This document shows, one piece after another, positions 42,301-51,206 of a DNA stretch of 64,000 bases. The position numbers and the translations under genes were made by a program. Each line of letters opens with the position of its first letter. Position 1 is the stretch's first letter. The DNA is from Actinoplanes sp. SE50/110 (lineage in GTDB: Bacteria; Actinomycetota; Actinomycetes; Mycobacteriales; Micromonosporaceae). Location of the stretch: the NCBI RefSeq assembly GCF_900119315.1, contig NZ_LT827010.1:4187001-4251000 (forward strand), in the 5' to 3' direction. The notes below the pieces were generated by a model, which was not told the origin of the DNA, did not search any database, and saw only the letters and a list, made by a program, of their open reading frames with translations.

Positions 42301-43014
42301 GTGCGTTCCGCGTTCGTACTTGTGCACAGCCTGCTGTTGGGTCCTCTGACATGGGCCCCGGTGGCAGCCAAGCTGGCGTCCTCGGGCGCATCGGCGGTAG
42401 TGCCGTCGTTGGTCGACGTCACCGATGCGGACGATCCGCCGTTCTGGCCACGCGTCGTCGACAGGGTCCACAATGCTGTCGCCCGGTTGCCGCCGAATCA
42501 ACCGGTGTTCGTGGTCGCACACAGCAACGCCGGTCTGTTCGTTCCGGCAATCGTGCACGCGGCTCCGCGCCCGGTCGCCGGCTGCCTGTTCGTCGAGGCC
42601 AGACTGCCCTCTCGAACCGGGCCGACGCCGACCGCGTCGCCCGAGCGGCTGACCCACCTGCGTACCCAGGTGACCGAGGGTCGGCTGCCACAGTGGACAG
42701 CCTGGTGGGACGAGGAGGACGTCGCGGCGCTGTTTCCCGATCCGCAGACCAGATTGACGATCTCGGCCGAACAGCCACGGCTGCCACTGAGCTACTACGA
42801 GCAGCAGATTCCCGTACCCGACGGCTGGGATCGCCGGCCATGCGGGTATCTGCTCTTCGGGTCGCCGTATGACCAGATGGCGCAGGACGCCCGCGAACGT
42901 GGCTGGGATGTCGCCCAGGTCGCGGGACACCATCTCCACCAACTCGTCGATCCGGACGCGGTGGCCGCCGGCATCGTCGCCATGACCGACAGATGGCGCT
43001 TGTCGGCCAGCTGA
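42301..43014 (+). CDS. Alpha/beta hydrolase
   Basis: GTG 42301 behind GGTGGATCG; 237 residues. FVLVHSLLLGPLTWAP gives the oxyanion loop, and FVVAHSNAGLFVPAIV holds the nucleophile (HSNAG in place of GHSxG, which occurs in salicylate-esterase-like hydrolases). The catalytic His is in VAGHHLHQLVDPD. Its sequence pattern is close to small actinobacterial hydrolases of unknown role. It is divergent from the alkene reductase; the 282-bp gap (42019-42300) shows no further gene. Confidence 0.82.
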   Translation: MRSAFVLVHSLLLGPLTWAPVAAKLASSGASAVVPSLVDVTDADDPPFWPRVVDRVHNAVARLPPNQPVFVVAHSNAGLFVPAIVHAAPRPVAGCLFVEARLPSRTGPTPTASPERLTHLRTQVTEGRLPQWTAWWDEEDVAALFPDPQTRLTISAEQPRLPLSYYEQQIPVPDGWDRRPCGYLLFGSPYDQMAQDARERGWDVAQVAGHHLHQLVDPDAVAAGIVAMTDRWRLSAS

Positions 43015-43250
43015 GCCAACACGCGCCGACCACACGCGTCGGGCAGCGCGACGGTCACTGTCCTTGTCCACGAGCTGGTGTTCGTGCGCACTTCCGCCGC
43101 AGAGCGTGCGGTCGCCCCCGGCTTTGACCGATCCGTTTCTACGCCTACTCGGGTGTGAAGCACGGGCCGACGGCCACGTTGGATTTCTCAGGGTCAACTC
43201 AGGGTCGTTCGCCGGATACGCCGGTCCGCCTCACGGACGAGCATCGATCC

Positions 43251-43649
43251 ATGGTGCAAAACAACACCGCCGGTGCCGCGCGTCGTCGGGATATAGGCGC
43301 CATGGGCTTATCGGTGACCGTGGCTGGCACTTCAGGGATGATCCTGGGCGATTGGACTTCTTCTCCCTGGTGGATCTCCCCGATGGCCAACGGCGTGATG
43401 ATTTTCATGGCGCTCTACCCGCTGAGATATCTCAAAACGAAGGTCGACCGGCTCGGCAAGGCCGACTTGGTTTACCTTCTCACGACTAGCGTGATCTCGA
43501 TCGCGGTGACTGCCGCGGTGGTAGTCACGCTGCAGAACGGAATAACCACTTACCTGCTCGCGGGAGTGGCGAGCCTCGCAGTATGGATGTCGACCGCATG
43601 GTGGGTGGGACGGAGCCGCACCGACGCGCCGGGCACTCGCGAGCGATGA
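43251..43649 (+). CDS. Small membrane protein, 132 residues
   Basis: ATG 43251 (VQNNTAGAARRRDIG) is preferred; GTG 43155 would add 32 polar residues. Four hydrophobic segments are visible: MGLSVTVAGTSGMILG, GVMIFMALYPLRYL, LVYLLTTSVISIAVTAAVV and LLAGVASLAVWMSTAWWV. GC content is lower than in core genes. No family recognised. Confidence 0.55.
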   Translation: MVQNNTAGAARRRDIGAMGLSVTVAGTSGMILGDWTSSPWWISPMANGVMIFMALYPLRYLKTKVDRLGKADLVYLLTTSVISIAVTAAVVVTLQNGITTYLLAGVASLAVWMSTAWWVGRSRTDAPGTRER

Positions 43650-43792
43650 CCACCCAACAGCCGGCCTGGTGACGTATCTTCGCCGAGTGCACTGATTTGC
43701 CGCAGTCCGCGCGTACCGATCATCGACCGCAGGTCACGCGCCGCCGCTGACATCCGACTTTGCCGATGTGCGGGTGTGCCTGCGGGCGGAAG

Positions 43793-44491
43793 TTACACAG
43801 CGGCGCATGCGTTTGTGACTGTCTGGGTCCACACCTCAGGGTGGGTAAACCAGAAGTCATGCGGCACCCCAGGCACGGTGGAGAACTGCCCCCGTGGAAC
43901 CAGCTCCGCAAGCTGCGCCAGGGACCACGCCGGGCGGATGTCGTTGCCGGCCGCGATGAAATGCATCGGCACGCTGCAGTCGGCCAGTGCCCGCCATAGG
44001 CTCGGTCGATGAATCCATTCGGTGAACGACTCGCCGAGAGCTGCGTGCACTTCGGGCACCCAGTCGATGTCGACAAAGGGCTCCGTGGCCTTGCTGGCCT
44101 CATACGCCTCAGACCATGTGCGGTCACGCTGCGGACCCCTCCCGGCGATGCCGACCAATGCAGCAACCGCCTCCGGATGTTCGACCGCGTAGCGCATACC
44201 CAGATCAGAACCCCACGAATGGCCTACCACAGTCCACGCGCTGACACCGACCGCCTCACGAATTCCTTCGAGATCAGCGATTGCTTCTTCCATGGTGTGC
44301 GGGCTGCCGCCCGAGCGGCCAACGCCGCGCGGCTCGGGGTACCAGGCGCGATGGCCCAGCGGCGAGATTTCATCCCGCTCCAGGTACTGCACACAACCTG
44401 GACCGCCGGTTAGGACGACAACATCAGGCCCGTGACCCGTTACACCAACGTGCAACGCGGTAGTCCCTACCTGAATCATCCGCGACTCCAT
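43793..44491 (-). CDS. Alpha/beta hydrolase (proline-iminopeptidase-like)
   Basis: ATG 44491 (MESRMIQVGTTALHVG); 232 residues. VVVLTGGPGCVQYLERD has the HGGPG-like oxyanion motif (TGGPG), PRGVGRSGGSP follows as in proline iminopeptidases, WTVVGHSWGSDLGMRYA holds the nucleophile, and GVPHDFWFTHPE the probable catalytic His. Family members cleave N-terminal proline or small esters. Substrate uncertain. Confidence 0.82.
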   Translation of the reverse strand: MESRMIQVGTTALHVGVTGHGPDVVVLTGGPGCVQYLERDEISPLGHRAWYPEPRGVGRSGGSPHTMEEAIADLEGIREAVGVSAWTVVGHSWGSDLGMRYAVEHPEAVAALVGIAGRGPQRDRTWSEAYEASKATEPFVDIDWVPEVHAALGESFTEWIHRPSLWRALADCSVPMHFIAAGNDIRPAWSLAQLAELVPRGQFSTVPGVPHDFWFTHPEVWTQTVTNACAAV

Positions 44492-44635
44492 GTGCGCGAA
44501 CGCTACCAACACCGGCCGTCCCCCCCTTGCCGCTGTCCGCGCTCGGGCCAGCGTGCCGTCACGGCCAGTGGCCGACGCCGACGGACCGACGTCCTGTCGT
44601 GCCGACGACCGGGCACCCCGGTCTTGACTCGACTC

Positions 44636-44905
44636 CTACTCATAAACCAGTGCCGCCCGGAACATAGCGGCTACCGTCGACCAATCTGGGCTGTCAGGAA
44701 CCGGCTCCTTCAGAACGTTCGAGAAGAAGCCGTCCATGGACTTCGTCCAGCGGCCCGCGGCGTCGATGAAGGCATCTGTGGTGGGATTCTCGGTCGGAAG
44801 ATCGCCTTCGCGAAGCCGGGCTGCCAAGCTCATCAAGTAGCGAGCCAGATCCTCGCGACTCTCAACGGCGGCTATCTCAGGATCCTGCCAGTTCACGACG
44901 CGCAC
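44636..44905 (-). CDS. DUF7660-like small protein
   Basis: Start at 44905; 89 residues. The pattern VESREDLARYLMSLAARLRE, ENPTTDAFIDAAGRWTKSMD, then PDSPDWSTVAAMFRAALVYE matches the DUF7660 outline (helical, with W-x-x-M-D-G and PDW-x-x-A-x-x-x-x-A-x-x-YE). Such proteins often occur as lone genes near toxin/immunity islands. Function unknown. Confidence 0.6.
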   Translation of the reverse strand: MRVVNWQDPEIAAVESREDLARYLMSLAARLREGDLPTENPTTDAFIDAAGRWTKSMDGFFSNVLKEPVPDSPDWSTVAAMFRAALVYE

Positions 44906-45374
44906 CTTACTCGAGTGCGTTCTGGTCAGTGTCCGGATCTACCGCGTCCGGGAGAGCCACCGCTATTTCGCGTTCGACGCCCTACGCATCGCGTTGCCCG
45001 TCACCGACTTACTCAAGTAGCCGCGATCCGGTCGTTACGCGAAGTAATTGCAGTGGGGGCGCGCTCGCTTCTCGCCGAATTGCGGATGCACTCGATGTCG
45101 CGTTACTGCGATCATGTCCTAGTCATGCGTCCACCTGAGCCAGCGCCCCTTCAGCCCGGCGTTCGAGGCACCAGATAATCACCGGATACGACAGTGTCAT
45201 CATCGCCGGCAGACCAGCGGGCGACAGCGTCCGCGCCATGCTCGATGACGTGCACGCCCACTGGCCCGACATGCTGGTCCGACTAGGAAAAGCCGGAACG
45301 TTCTGACCCTGGCACCTCGTGGGGCCGGAGTTCCGACCGATACCGGAGAGCTGTACGTCGCCCGCGATACGGCG
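44906..45374 (+). other. Stretch of decayed coding fragments
   Basis: No complete gene is seen. Two forward pieces look like protein ends: 44926-45019 (VRIYRVRESHRYFAFDALRI, stop TAG) and 45192-45306 (VIIAGRPAGDSVRAMLDDV, then HAHWPDMLVRLGKAGTF, stop TGA). Neither has a start or flanking domain. Base composition is less GC-rich than the surroundings. It appears to be a scar of insertions and deletions. Confidence 0.4.
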
Positions 45375-45653
45375 ATGGAGCAAGACTGGGACGAGGCGGG
45401 CTACTCACTCAGGGCGGATGGCGAAGGCCCGTTCGCAGTCCTATACCAGCCGTCGCCGCAGCCTACAATCGCAATCCGCGTCAACGAGCACCCGTACGAG
45501 CATCGGGGCTACGGCTTCCAACCGCACACGGCAACCTTGATCACGGCTGGCCTGTCGCTCGTCACGATCGTTACTCCCGACGAGAAAAGCCTGTTCAGCA
45601 AGAATCTCCATGGCCTACTCAGCAAGGCGCTCATCGGAAACACCCAGCACTGA
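45375..45653 (+). CDS. Hypothetical protein, 92 residues, possibly truncated
   Basis: ATG 45375 (EQDWDEAGYSLRADGEG). The same frame is open for about 20 codons upstream (VPTDTGELYVARDTA) but has no start there, so the N-terminus may have been lost. It reads PFAVLYQPSPQPTIAIRV, GYGFQPHTATLITAG and SLFSKNLHGLLSKALIG. No family recognised. Confidence 0.4.
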   Translation: MEQDWDEAGYSLRADGEGPFAVLYQPSPQPTIAIRVNEHPYEHRGYGFQPHTATLITAGLSLVTIVTPDEKSLFSKNLHGLLSKALIGNTQH

Positions 45654-45846
45654 GAACCGGACGCCACGCCGCTCGCCACGCCATCCGCTCATAGCCGCAG
45701 AGCACGCGCGCTGGACACCCATCACTGCCCCTGCGCGGCGCGGCAGCTGACACGCACCATGACATCTGTCATCGGTCGCCGGTGATCCGTGCACCGGAAC
45801 CGGTGAGGATCGGCACTACTTCGGCGCCTGCCGGGCGCAAAGACTC

Positions 45847-47013
45847 ATGGCCATGAGGAGAACGCTCGCCGCGGTCCTGGCCATCGCCGCCGCCATGCTC
45901 ACCGCCGTACCCGCCCAGGCCGCGCCGGTCCGGCGACTGGTCCTGCCCGCCGCCACCGGGCACGACCGGATCGGCACCGTCGCGCTGCACCTGGTCGACC
46001 GGTCGCGCCCCGACCCCTGGGTGCCCGCCACGCCGGCCCGCGAAATCATGGTCCAGATCTGGTACCCGGCGGCCGGCGTCCACGGGTACCCGCGCGCCGA
46101 CTGGGTCTCGCCGGGCGTCGGGGCGCGCCTCAACCCGCCCGGCTCCGGGGTACTCCTGCCGGTCACCCACGCGTACGCCGGCGCACCGGTCGAAGGCCGC
46201 CACCACCCCGTCGTGCTGTACTCGCCGGGCTTCGGCCTGGAACGCACCTTCAGCACCGCCCTCGTCGAGGAGCTGGTGAGCCACGGGTACGTCGTCGTCA
46301 CGATCGACCACACCCACGACGCCCAGTTCGTGGAATTCCCCGGCGGGCGGATCGAGACCCAGTCCCTTCCGGCGCCCACCGACGACCCCGCCGGCGACGA
46401 TGAACGCGTCATCGCCACGGCCCTGGCGGCCCGGGTGGCCGACACGCGGTTCACCCTCGACCAGCTGACCACGATCGCCCGCGGGGGCGACCCGGACGCC
46501 GAGCACCGGACGCTGCCCTGCGGGCTCGCCGGGGCCTTCGATCTTTCCCGGGTCGGGATGTTCGGCCACTCGCTGGGCGGCGCGTCCGCGGCCGAGACCA
46601 TGTACGAGGATCCGCGCGTGACGGCCGGCGTCAACCTGGACGGCTCGGTTTCCGGACCGGTCGTCTCCGCCGGTCTGGACCGCCCGTTCCTGCAGGTCGG
46701 CTCGGACGGCCACGGCGGCGACGCGGACGAGACGTGGGACGCGCTGTGGGCGCATCTGCGCGGCCCGCGCCGCGAGTTGGAGCTGGCCGACTCGGGGCAC
46801 ATGTCGTTCACCGATCTGCAGGTGCTGCTTCCCCAGGCGGGCGCCGCGCCCGGCACCCTCGAACCGGCGTTCGGCACCATCGACGGCGAGCGAGCGGTCA
46901 CCGTCGAGCGCGCCTACCTCCTGGCCTTCTTCGACCGGTACCTGCGCCACCAGCGCCGCGGGCTGCTCGACGCGCCGTCGCCGGCCTACCCCGAGATGCG
47001 GTTCGTCCGATGA
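45847..47013 (+). CDS. Secreted alpha/beta hydrolase (PAF-acetylhydrolase/lipase-like)
   Basis: ATG 45847 (ATG 45853 equally possible) starts a signal peptide (RRTLAAVLAIAAAMLTA, cut after AQA). The mature enzyme follows the plasma-type PAF-AH layout: VQIWYPAAGVHG, HPVVLYSPGFGLERTF (oxyanion), TIDHTHDAQFVEF, VGMFGHSLGGASAAETM (nucleophile), VNLDGSVSG (acid) and LADSGHMSFTDL (His). The LDGS and GH(M)SF motifs are typical of PAF-AH and of polyester-active relatives. It is the first gene of a five-gene operon and overlaps the ABC ATPase by four bases. How a secreted esterase relates to the exporter is not clear; it may process an exported lipid or drug. Confidence 0.88.
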   Translation: MAMRRTLAAVLAIAAAMLTAVPAQAAPVRRLVLPAATGHDRIGTVALHLVDRSRPDPWVPATPAREIMVQIWYPAAGVHGYPRADWVSPGVGARLNPPGSGVLLPVTHAYAGAPVEGRHHPVVLYSPGFGLERTFSTALVEELVSHGYVVVTIDHTHDAQFVEFPGGRIETQSLPAPTDDPAGDDERVIATALAARVADTRFTLDQLTTIARGGDPDAEHRTLPCGLAGAFDLSRVGMFGHSLGGASAAETMYEDPRVTAGVNLDGSVSGPVVSAGLDRPFLQVGSDGHGGDADETWDALWAHLRGPRRELELADSGHMSFTDLQVLLPQAGAAPGTLEPAFGTIDGERAVTVERAYLLAFFDRYLRHQRRGLLDAPSPAYPEMRFVR

Positions 47014-47933
47014 CGGCCGCCGCCATCGAGGTACGCGGGTTGAGCCGCCGCTACGGCGGGCCCGGCGGATTCGAGGCCGTCCGGGACGTGTCGTTCTCGG
47101 TCCAGCGGGGCGAGCTGTTCGCCCTGCTCGGCACGAACGGCGCCGGCAAGACGTCGACGCTGGAGGTGGTCGAGGGGCAGACCCGGCCGAACGCCGGCAC
47201 CGTCCGCGTGCTGGGCCACGACCCCCACGCCGCGCGGGCCGCGGTGCGCCCGCGCATGGGCGTGATGCTGCAGGAGGGCGGCTTCCCGGCCGACCTCACG
47301 GTCGTCGAGACGGCCCGGATGTGGGCCGGCACGCTCGCCGTGCCACGCCCGGTGAGTGAGGCGCTCGCGCTGGTCGGCCTGGATCACCGCACGGCCGTAC
47401 GCACGAAGCAGCTCTCCGGCGGCGAACGCCGCCGCCTCGACCTGGCCCTGGCGCTCCTCGGCCGGCCCGAACTGCTGGTCCTCGACGAACCCACCACCGG
47501 CCTGGACCCGGAGAGCCGCCACGCCACCTGGCAGTTGATCCGCGGCCTCCTCGCCGAGGGCGTCACGATCCTGCTGACCACCCACTACCTGGGGGAGGCG
47601 CAGGGGCTGGCCGACCGGCTCGCCATCATGCACCGCGGTCAGGTGGTGACGACCGGGTCGGTGGCGGACGTGGTCGCCGCGTACCCGGCGCGGGTCAGCT
47701 TCGGCCTGCCCGCCGGCATTCCCGTCGACGCGCTGCCGGAGCTGCCCGGCGCGCACCGGCCGGAGTCCGGCGCCGGCGGGCAGGTCACCGTCCACACCGC
47801 CGCACTCCAGGCGACGCTGACGGCGTTGCTGTGCTGGGCCGACCAGCGCGGCGTCGTCCTCGCCGGGCTCGACGCCAGATCGGCGTCGCTGGAGGAGGCG
47901 TTCCTGTCGATCGCCGCCGGGAGGCAGCCATGA
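47010..47933 (+). CDS. ABC-2 type exporter ATPase (drug/lipid)
   Basis: ATG 47010 overlaps the esterase stop (ATGA). The 307-residue protein has Walker A LLGTNGAGKTSTLE, Q-loop VMLQEGGFPADLT, signature LSGGERRRLDLALAL, Walker B LLVLDEPTTGLD and switch LLTTHYLGEAQGLADR. The C-terminal 75 residues form the domain typical of CcmA/DrrA-type exporters (SLEEAFLSIAAGRQP). It pairs with the permease encoded directly downstream. Confidence 0.93.
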   Translation: MTAAAIEVRGLSRRYGGPGGFEAVRDVSFSVQRGELFALLGTNGAGKTSTLEVVEGQTRPNAGTVRVLGHDPHAARAAVRPRMGVMLQEGGFPADLTVVETARMWAGTLAVPRPVSEALALVGLDHRTAVRTKQLSGGERRRLDLALALLGRPELLVLDEPTTGLDPESRHATWQLIRGLLAEGVTILLTTHYLGEAQGLADRLAIMHRGQVVTTGSVADVVAAYPARVSFGLPAGIPVDALPELPGAHRPESGAGGQVTVHTAALQATLTALLCWADQRGVVLAGLDARSASLEEAFLSIAAGRQP

Positions 47934-48721
47934 CCCACCTGACCGGCACGATGAGACGGATCCGCGCGATCGGCCGGGCCGAGCTGACGCTGCTCCTGCG
48001 GGACGGGATGGCCCTGTGCAACGCGGTGGTGCCGCCGCTGGCGATCGTCGGCCTGGCCGCGGCGGCGAAGGCCGACCCGGGCGGGTTGCCGGGCAACGCG
48101 TTCCGGGTCACCGGCCTTCTCGGGCTCGTCCTGGTGGGCGCCGTGTACTTCACTCTGGTCGGGACGTACGTGGCCCGGCGCGAGCGGCTCGTGCTCAAGC
48201 GGCTGCGGGTCGGCGAGATCACCGACGTGGAGATCCTCACCGGTACCGCGAGCCCCGCGATCGTCCTGGCCCTCGCGCAGATCGTCGTGTTCACGGTGGC
48301 GGGCGCGGTGTTCCTGGGACTGCCCGTGCCGGTCAACGCCCCCGTGCTGGTGCTCGGGGCACTCGGCGGGGCCGGGGTGTTCGTGCTGCTCGCGGCGGCG
48401 TCGGCGGCGTTCACCCGGACTGTCGAGCTGGCCCAGGTGACCACCATGCCGCTGGTGCTCGCCTGTCTGCTCGGCTCGGGTCTGATGATGCCGCTGGACG
48501 ACCTGCCCGGCTGGGTCGGCGAGGTCGTGCGGTTCCTGCCGCTGACACCGGCGGTCGAGCTCATGCGCCTGGGCTGGCTGGGCACGACGGGCGCAGGTGC
48601 GCCGGTGGGCTTCGTCGCCGTCTTCGCCGCGGCCGCCGGGCCGGTCGCTATCCTCGCGGCGTGGGCGGCGCTGGGCGCGGTCGCGGTGCGGCGCCGGTTC
48701 CGCTGGGAACCCCGGCGGTGA
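47930..48721 (+). CDS. ABC-2 type permease
   Basis: ATG 47930 overlaps the ATPase stop. The 263 residues contain six membrane segments with the ABC-2 signature: VYFTLVGTYVARRERL, LKRLRVGEITDVEILTG, LLGSGLMMPLDDLPGWVGEV and FLPLTPAVELMRLGWLG. Together with the ATPase it forms a small exporter, homodimeric in both subunits. Likely substrate a lipid or hydrophobic drug; not determinable. Confidence 0.92.
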   Translation: MTHLTGTMRRIRAIGRAELTLLLRDGMALCNAVVPPLAIVGLAAAAKADPGGLPGNAFRVTGLLGLVLVGAVYFTLVGTYVARRERLVLKRLRVGEITDVEILTGTASPAIVLALAQIVVFTVAGAVFLGLPVPVNAPVLVLGALGGAGVFVLLAAASAAFTRTVELAQVTTMPLVLACLLGSGLMMPLDDLPGWVGEVVRFLPLTPAVELMRLGWLGTTGAGAPVGFVAVFAAAAGPVAILAAWAALGAVAVRRRFRWEPRR

Positions 48722-48737
48722 CGGTGGGAGGCGGGGC

Positions 48738-49937
48738 ATGACGGTGGCTGCATGGTGGCGTTCACGCGGCAGGGCGGCCCGCCTCGACCTGTATCTGCGC
48801 GGCACCCTCTACGCCACCTTCGCCGCGGCCGTACCGCTCGCGGCCGGCAGCGTTCCCGGGCGTGCCGCCTTGTGGGTGGCGGCGGCTGTGGCGACGGTGC
48901 ACACCGTCCTGTCCGTCCTGCTGGTCCGCGCCGGCGTGGATCACTACCTCGGTAACCGGCCCTTCCCGGCCCGCCTGGTCGCGGCCGGCGGCGCGCTGAC
49001 CGCGGCGGGGGTGGCGGCGGCCGTCCTGGTGTATCCGGACGCGGCGCCGGGGCAGCCGGACGGCCCGGCCAACGCGGTGCTGCTCATCCTCGTCGTGTCG
49101 TACGTGGCCGCGCTGTCGACGGCGGTCCGTCCGGTCGTGGCGCTCGCCGTGGGCGGGCTGGGCAGTCTGGCGTTGTACGCCCTCGCGGCCGGCCAGGGCG
49201 CCGCCCGGCCGGGGGCCCCGGCCCTCGCCATGGTGATCGTCACCGGGTTCGTGGTCGCCTCCTTCCGCGTCACGGTGTGGATGCTGGGCGCGCTCTGGGA
49301 GCTCGACCGCTCGCGCGAGGTGCAGGCGAAACTCGCCGTGGCCGAGGAGCGGCTGCGCTTCGCCCGGGACCTGCACGACGTGGTCGGGCGCACCCTCTCG
49401 GTCGTCGCGGTCAAGGCCGAGCTGGCCGCGCAGCTCGCCAAGCGTGGACGCGACGAGGCGGTCGACGAGATGCTGGAGGTACGCCGCATCGCGCAGGAGT
49501 CCCTCGCCGAGTTGCGCGCGGTGGTGGGCGGCTACCGGACGGCGGACCTCGACGCCGAACTGGCCGGCGCCCGGTCGCTGCTCACCTCGGCCGGCATCGC
49601 ATGCCGGGTGATCGGCGACGGTGGTGGGCTGTCCGCAGCGGTGCAGGGCACCCTCGGCTGGGCGGTCCGCGAGGGTGCGACCAACGTGCTGCGGCACAGC
49701 GAGGCGCGGCACTGCACCGTCGCGCTGCGCCTGTCGACCGACGGCACGGTGACGCTCACGGTCGACAACGACGGAGCCGCGGCGGGCGACGCCCGGGTCC
49801 GCTTCGGCAGCGGGCTGATCGGGCTCGCCGAACGGATCGCCGGGATGGGCGGTACCCTCACCGCCGAGCGCGAGCCACCCGAGGGCTTCCGGCTCACCGC
49901 GCAGCTGCCGATGGCGGCGGAGGAGGCCACCGCGTGA
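48738..49937 (+). CDS. Sensor histidine kinase (HisKA_3, DesK/NarL type)
   Basis: GGGAGGCGGGGC precedes ATG 48738; 399 residues. Six membrane helices occupy about residues 20-185 with almost no extracellular loops, as in intramembrane or lipid-sensing kinases. The dimerisation/phosphoacceptor helix reads RFARDLHDVVGRTLSVVAVKAELA (His in RDLHD). The GHKL part has VREGATNVLRHSEA (N box), VDNDGA and FGSGLIGLAERIAGMGG. It is 16 bp after the permease and overlaps the response regulator, so sensor, regulator and exporter are one unit. Confidence 0.93.
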   Translation: MTVAAWWRSRGRAARLDLYLRGTLYATFAAAVPLAAGSVPGRAALWVAAAVATVHTVLSVLLVRAGVDHYLGNRPFPARLVAAGGALTAAGVAAAVLVYPDAAPGQPDGPANAVLLILVVSYVAALSTAVRPVVALAVGGLGSLALYALAAGQGAARPGAPALAMVIVTGFVVASFRVTVWMLGALWELDRSREVQAKLAVAEERLRFARDLHDVVGRTLSVVAVKAELAAQLAKRGRDEAVDEMLEVRRIAQESLAELRAVVGGYRTADLDAELAGARSLLTSAGIACRVIGDGGGLSAAVQGTLGWAVREGATNVLRHSEARHCTVALRLSTDGTVTLTVDNDGAAAGDARVRFGSGLIGLAERIAGMGGTLTAEREPPEGFRLTAQLPMAAEEATA

Positions 49938-50545
49938 CGCCGATCCGGATCCTGCTCGCCGACGACGAGCACCTCATCCGCGGCGCGCTCGCGGCGCTGC
50001 TCGGGCTGGAGGACGACCTTACCGTCGTGGCCCAGGCCGCGACCGGTGCCGAGGCGTTGTCGATGGCCCGCGCCCTGCGCCCCGACGTGGCCGTGCTCGA
50101 CCTGCAGCTGCCCGACCTCGACGGGGTGGCGGTCGCGCGGGCACTGCACGACGAGCTGCCGGGGTGCCACACGATGATCGTCACGAGCCACGGTCTGCCC
50201 GGGCATCTCAAGCGCGCCCTCGCCGCCGGGGTGCGCGGGTTCCTGCCCAAGACCGTCTCCGCGGAGACCCTGGCGGGCGTGGTGCGTACCGTGCACGGCG
50301 GCGGCCGCTACGTCGACCCGCAGCTGGCTGCCGAGGCGATCAGCGCGGGCGACAACCCGCTGACCCCGCGCGAGGCCGACGTGCTGGAGCTGGCCGCCGA
50401 CGGGGCGGCGGTCGAGGAGATCGCCCGGCGGGCGGCACTGTCACCCGGCACCGTCCGCAACTACCTGTCGGCCGCGGTCGGCAAGACCGGCGCCGCCAAC
50501 CGGCACGAGGCGGTCCGGATCGCCCGCGGGCACGGCTGGATCTGA
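49934..50545 (+). CDS. LuxR/NarL-family response regulator
   Basis: GTG 49934 overlaps the kinase stop (GTGA). The receiver domain (1-120) has ILLADDEHLIRGALAALL (acidic pair), VAVLDLQLPDLDGVAVA (phosphoacceptor Asp), TMIVTSHG and FLPKTVSAETL (Lys). The output domain (about 140-203) reads PLTPREADVLELAADGAA and LSPGTVRNYLSAAVGKTGAANR, a LuxR HTH. It probably regulates its own operon. Confidence 0.94.
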   Translation: MTPIRILLADDEHLIRGALAALLGLEDDLTVVAQAATGAEALSMARALRPDVAVLDLQLPDLDGVAVARALHDELPGCHTMIVTSHGLPGHLKRALAAGVRGFLPKTVSAETLAGVVRTVHGGGRYVDPQLAAEAISAGDNPLTPREADVLELAADGAAVEEIARRAALSPGTVRNYLSAAVGKTGAANRHEAVRIARGHGWI

Positions 50546-50649
50546 GAATGGCCGGTCCGCCTGTCAGACCGGGCGGTCCGACAAGGGCGCCGGCCGGGGA
50601 GGTCGGCGCGCTGTGCGGTGCGACGACGACCCCGGCCGGTCCGTGCTGC

Positions 50650-51111
50650 TCAGAACGAATACATGCCGCTGACCAGGGCCTGCCAGGTCATCGGGCCGAC
50701 GATGCCGTCCACCGTCAGGGTCGGTACATCGGCGTGGACCGCGGTCTGGAACGCCCGGACGGCGGCCTCTGTCCGCGGGCCGAAGATGCCGTCGACCGCG
50801 AGGCCGTTGCCCGGGATGCCGGACAGGTTCCGATACTGGAACTCCTCCTGGACGCCGCGGACCGCGTCCCCCTCGGAGCCGCGCCGCACCTCGACGATCA
50901 GCGCGCTCCAGGTGTGCGGGCCGACGATGCCGTCGGCGGACAGTCCGTTCGCCCGCTGGAAGGTGAGCACCGCGGTCTCGGTCTCCGGGCCGAAGATGCC
51001 GTCGACCGCGATCGTCTGCCCGCGGGCCCGCAGCAGGTACTGCAGGGTCGGTACCGGGTGTTCCTTGGCGCCCTTCTCGATCTCGGGCCACGGGAGCAGC
51101 GTGCCTGCCAT
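50650..51111 (-). CDS. Protein with two peptidoglycan-binding (PG_binding_1) domains
   Basis: AGGAGG lies seven bases before ATG 51111. The 153 residues are two tandem PG_binding_1 modules: VPTLQYLLRARGQTIAVDG to HTWSALI, and DAVRGVQEEFQYR to MTWQALV, each with the VDGIFGPxTExAV motif and an extra VDGIVGPMTW. There is no catalytic domain and no signal peptide, unusual for a wall-binding protein. It may leave by a non-classical route or act on muropeptides inside the cell. Confidence 0.88.
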   Translation of the reverse strand: MAGTLLPWPEIEKGAKEHPVPTLQYLLRARGQTIAVDGIFGPETETAVLTFQRANGLSADGIVGPHTWSALIVEVRRGSEGDAVRGVQEEFQYRNLSGIPGNGLAVDGIFGPRTEAAVRAFQTAVHADVPTLTVDGIVGPMTWQALVSGMYSF

Positions 51112-51206
51112 GTCGTGACCTCCTCTCGTCGACTTCAGCACAGGCGTCCGCGCTGCCGTCCGCCAGAGCCGTTGGTGCCGAATTTCGTGCCATTCATCGG
51201 CGCTGA

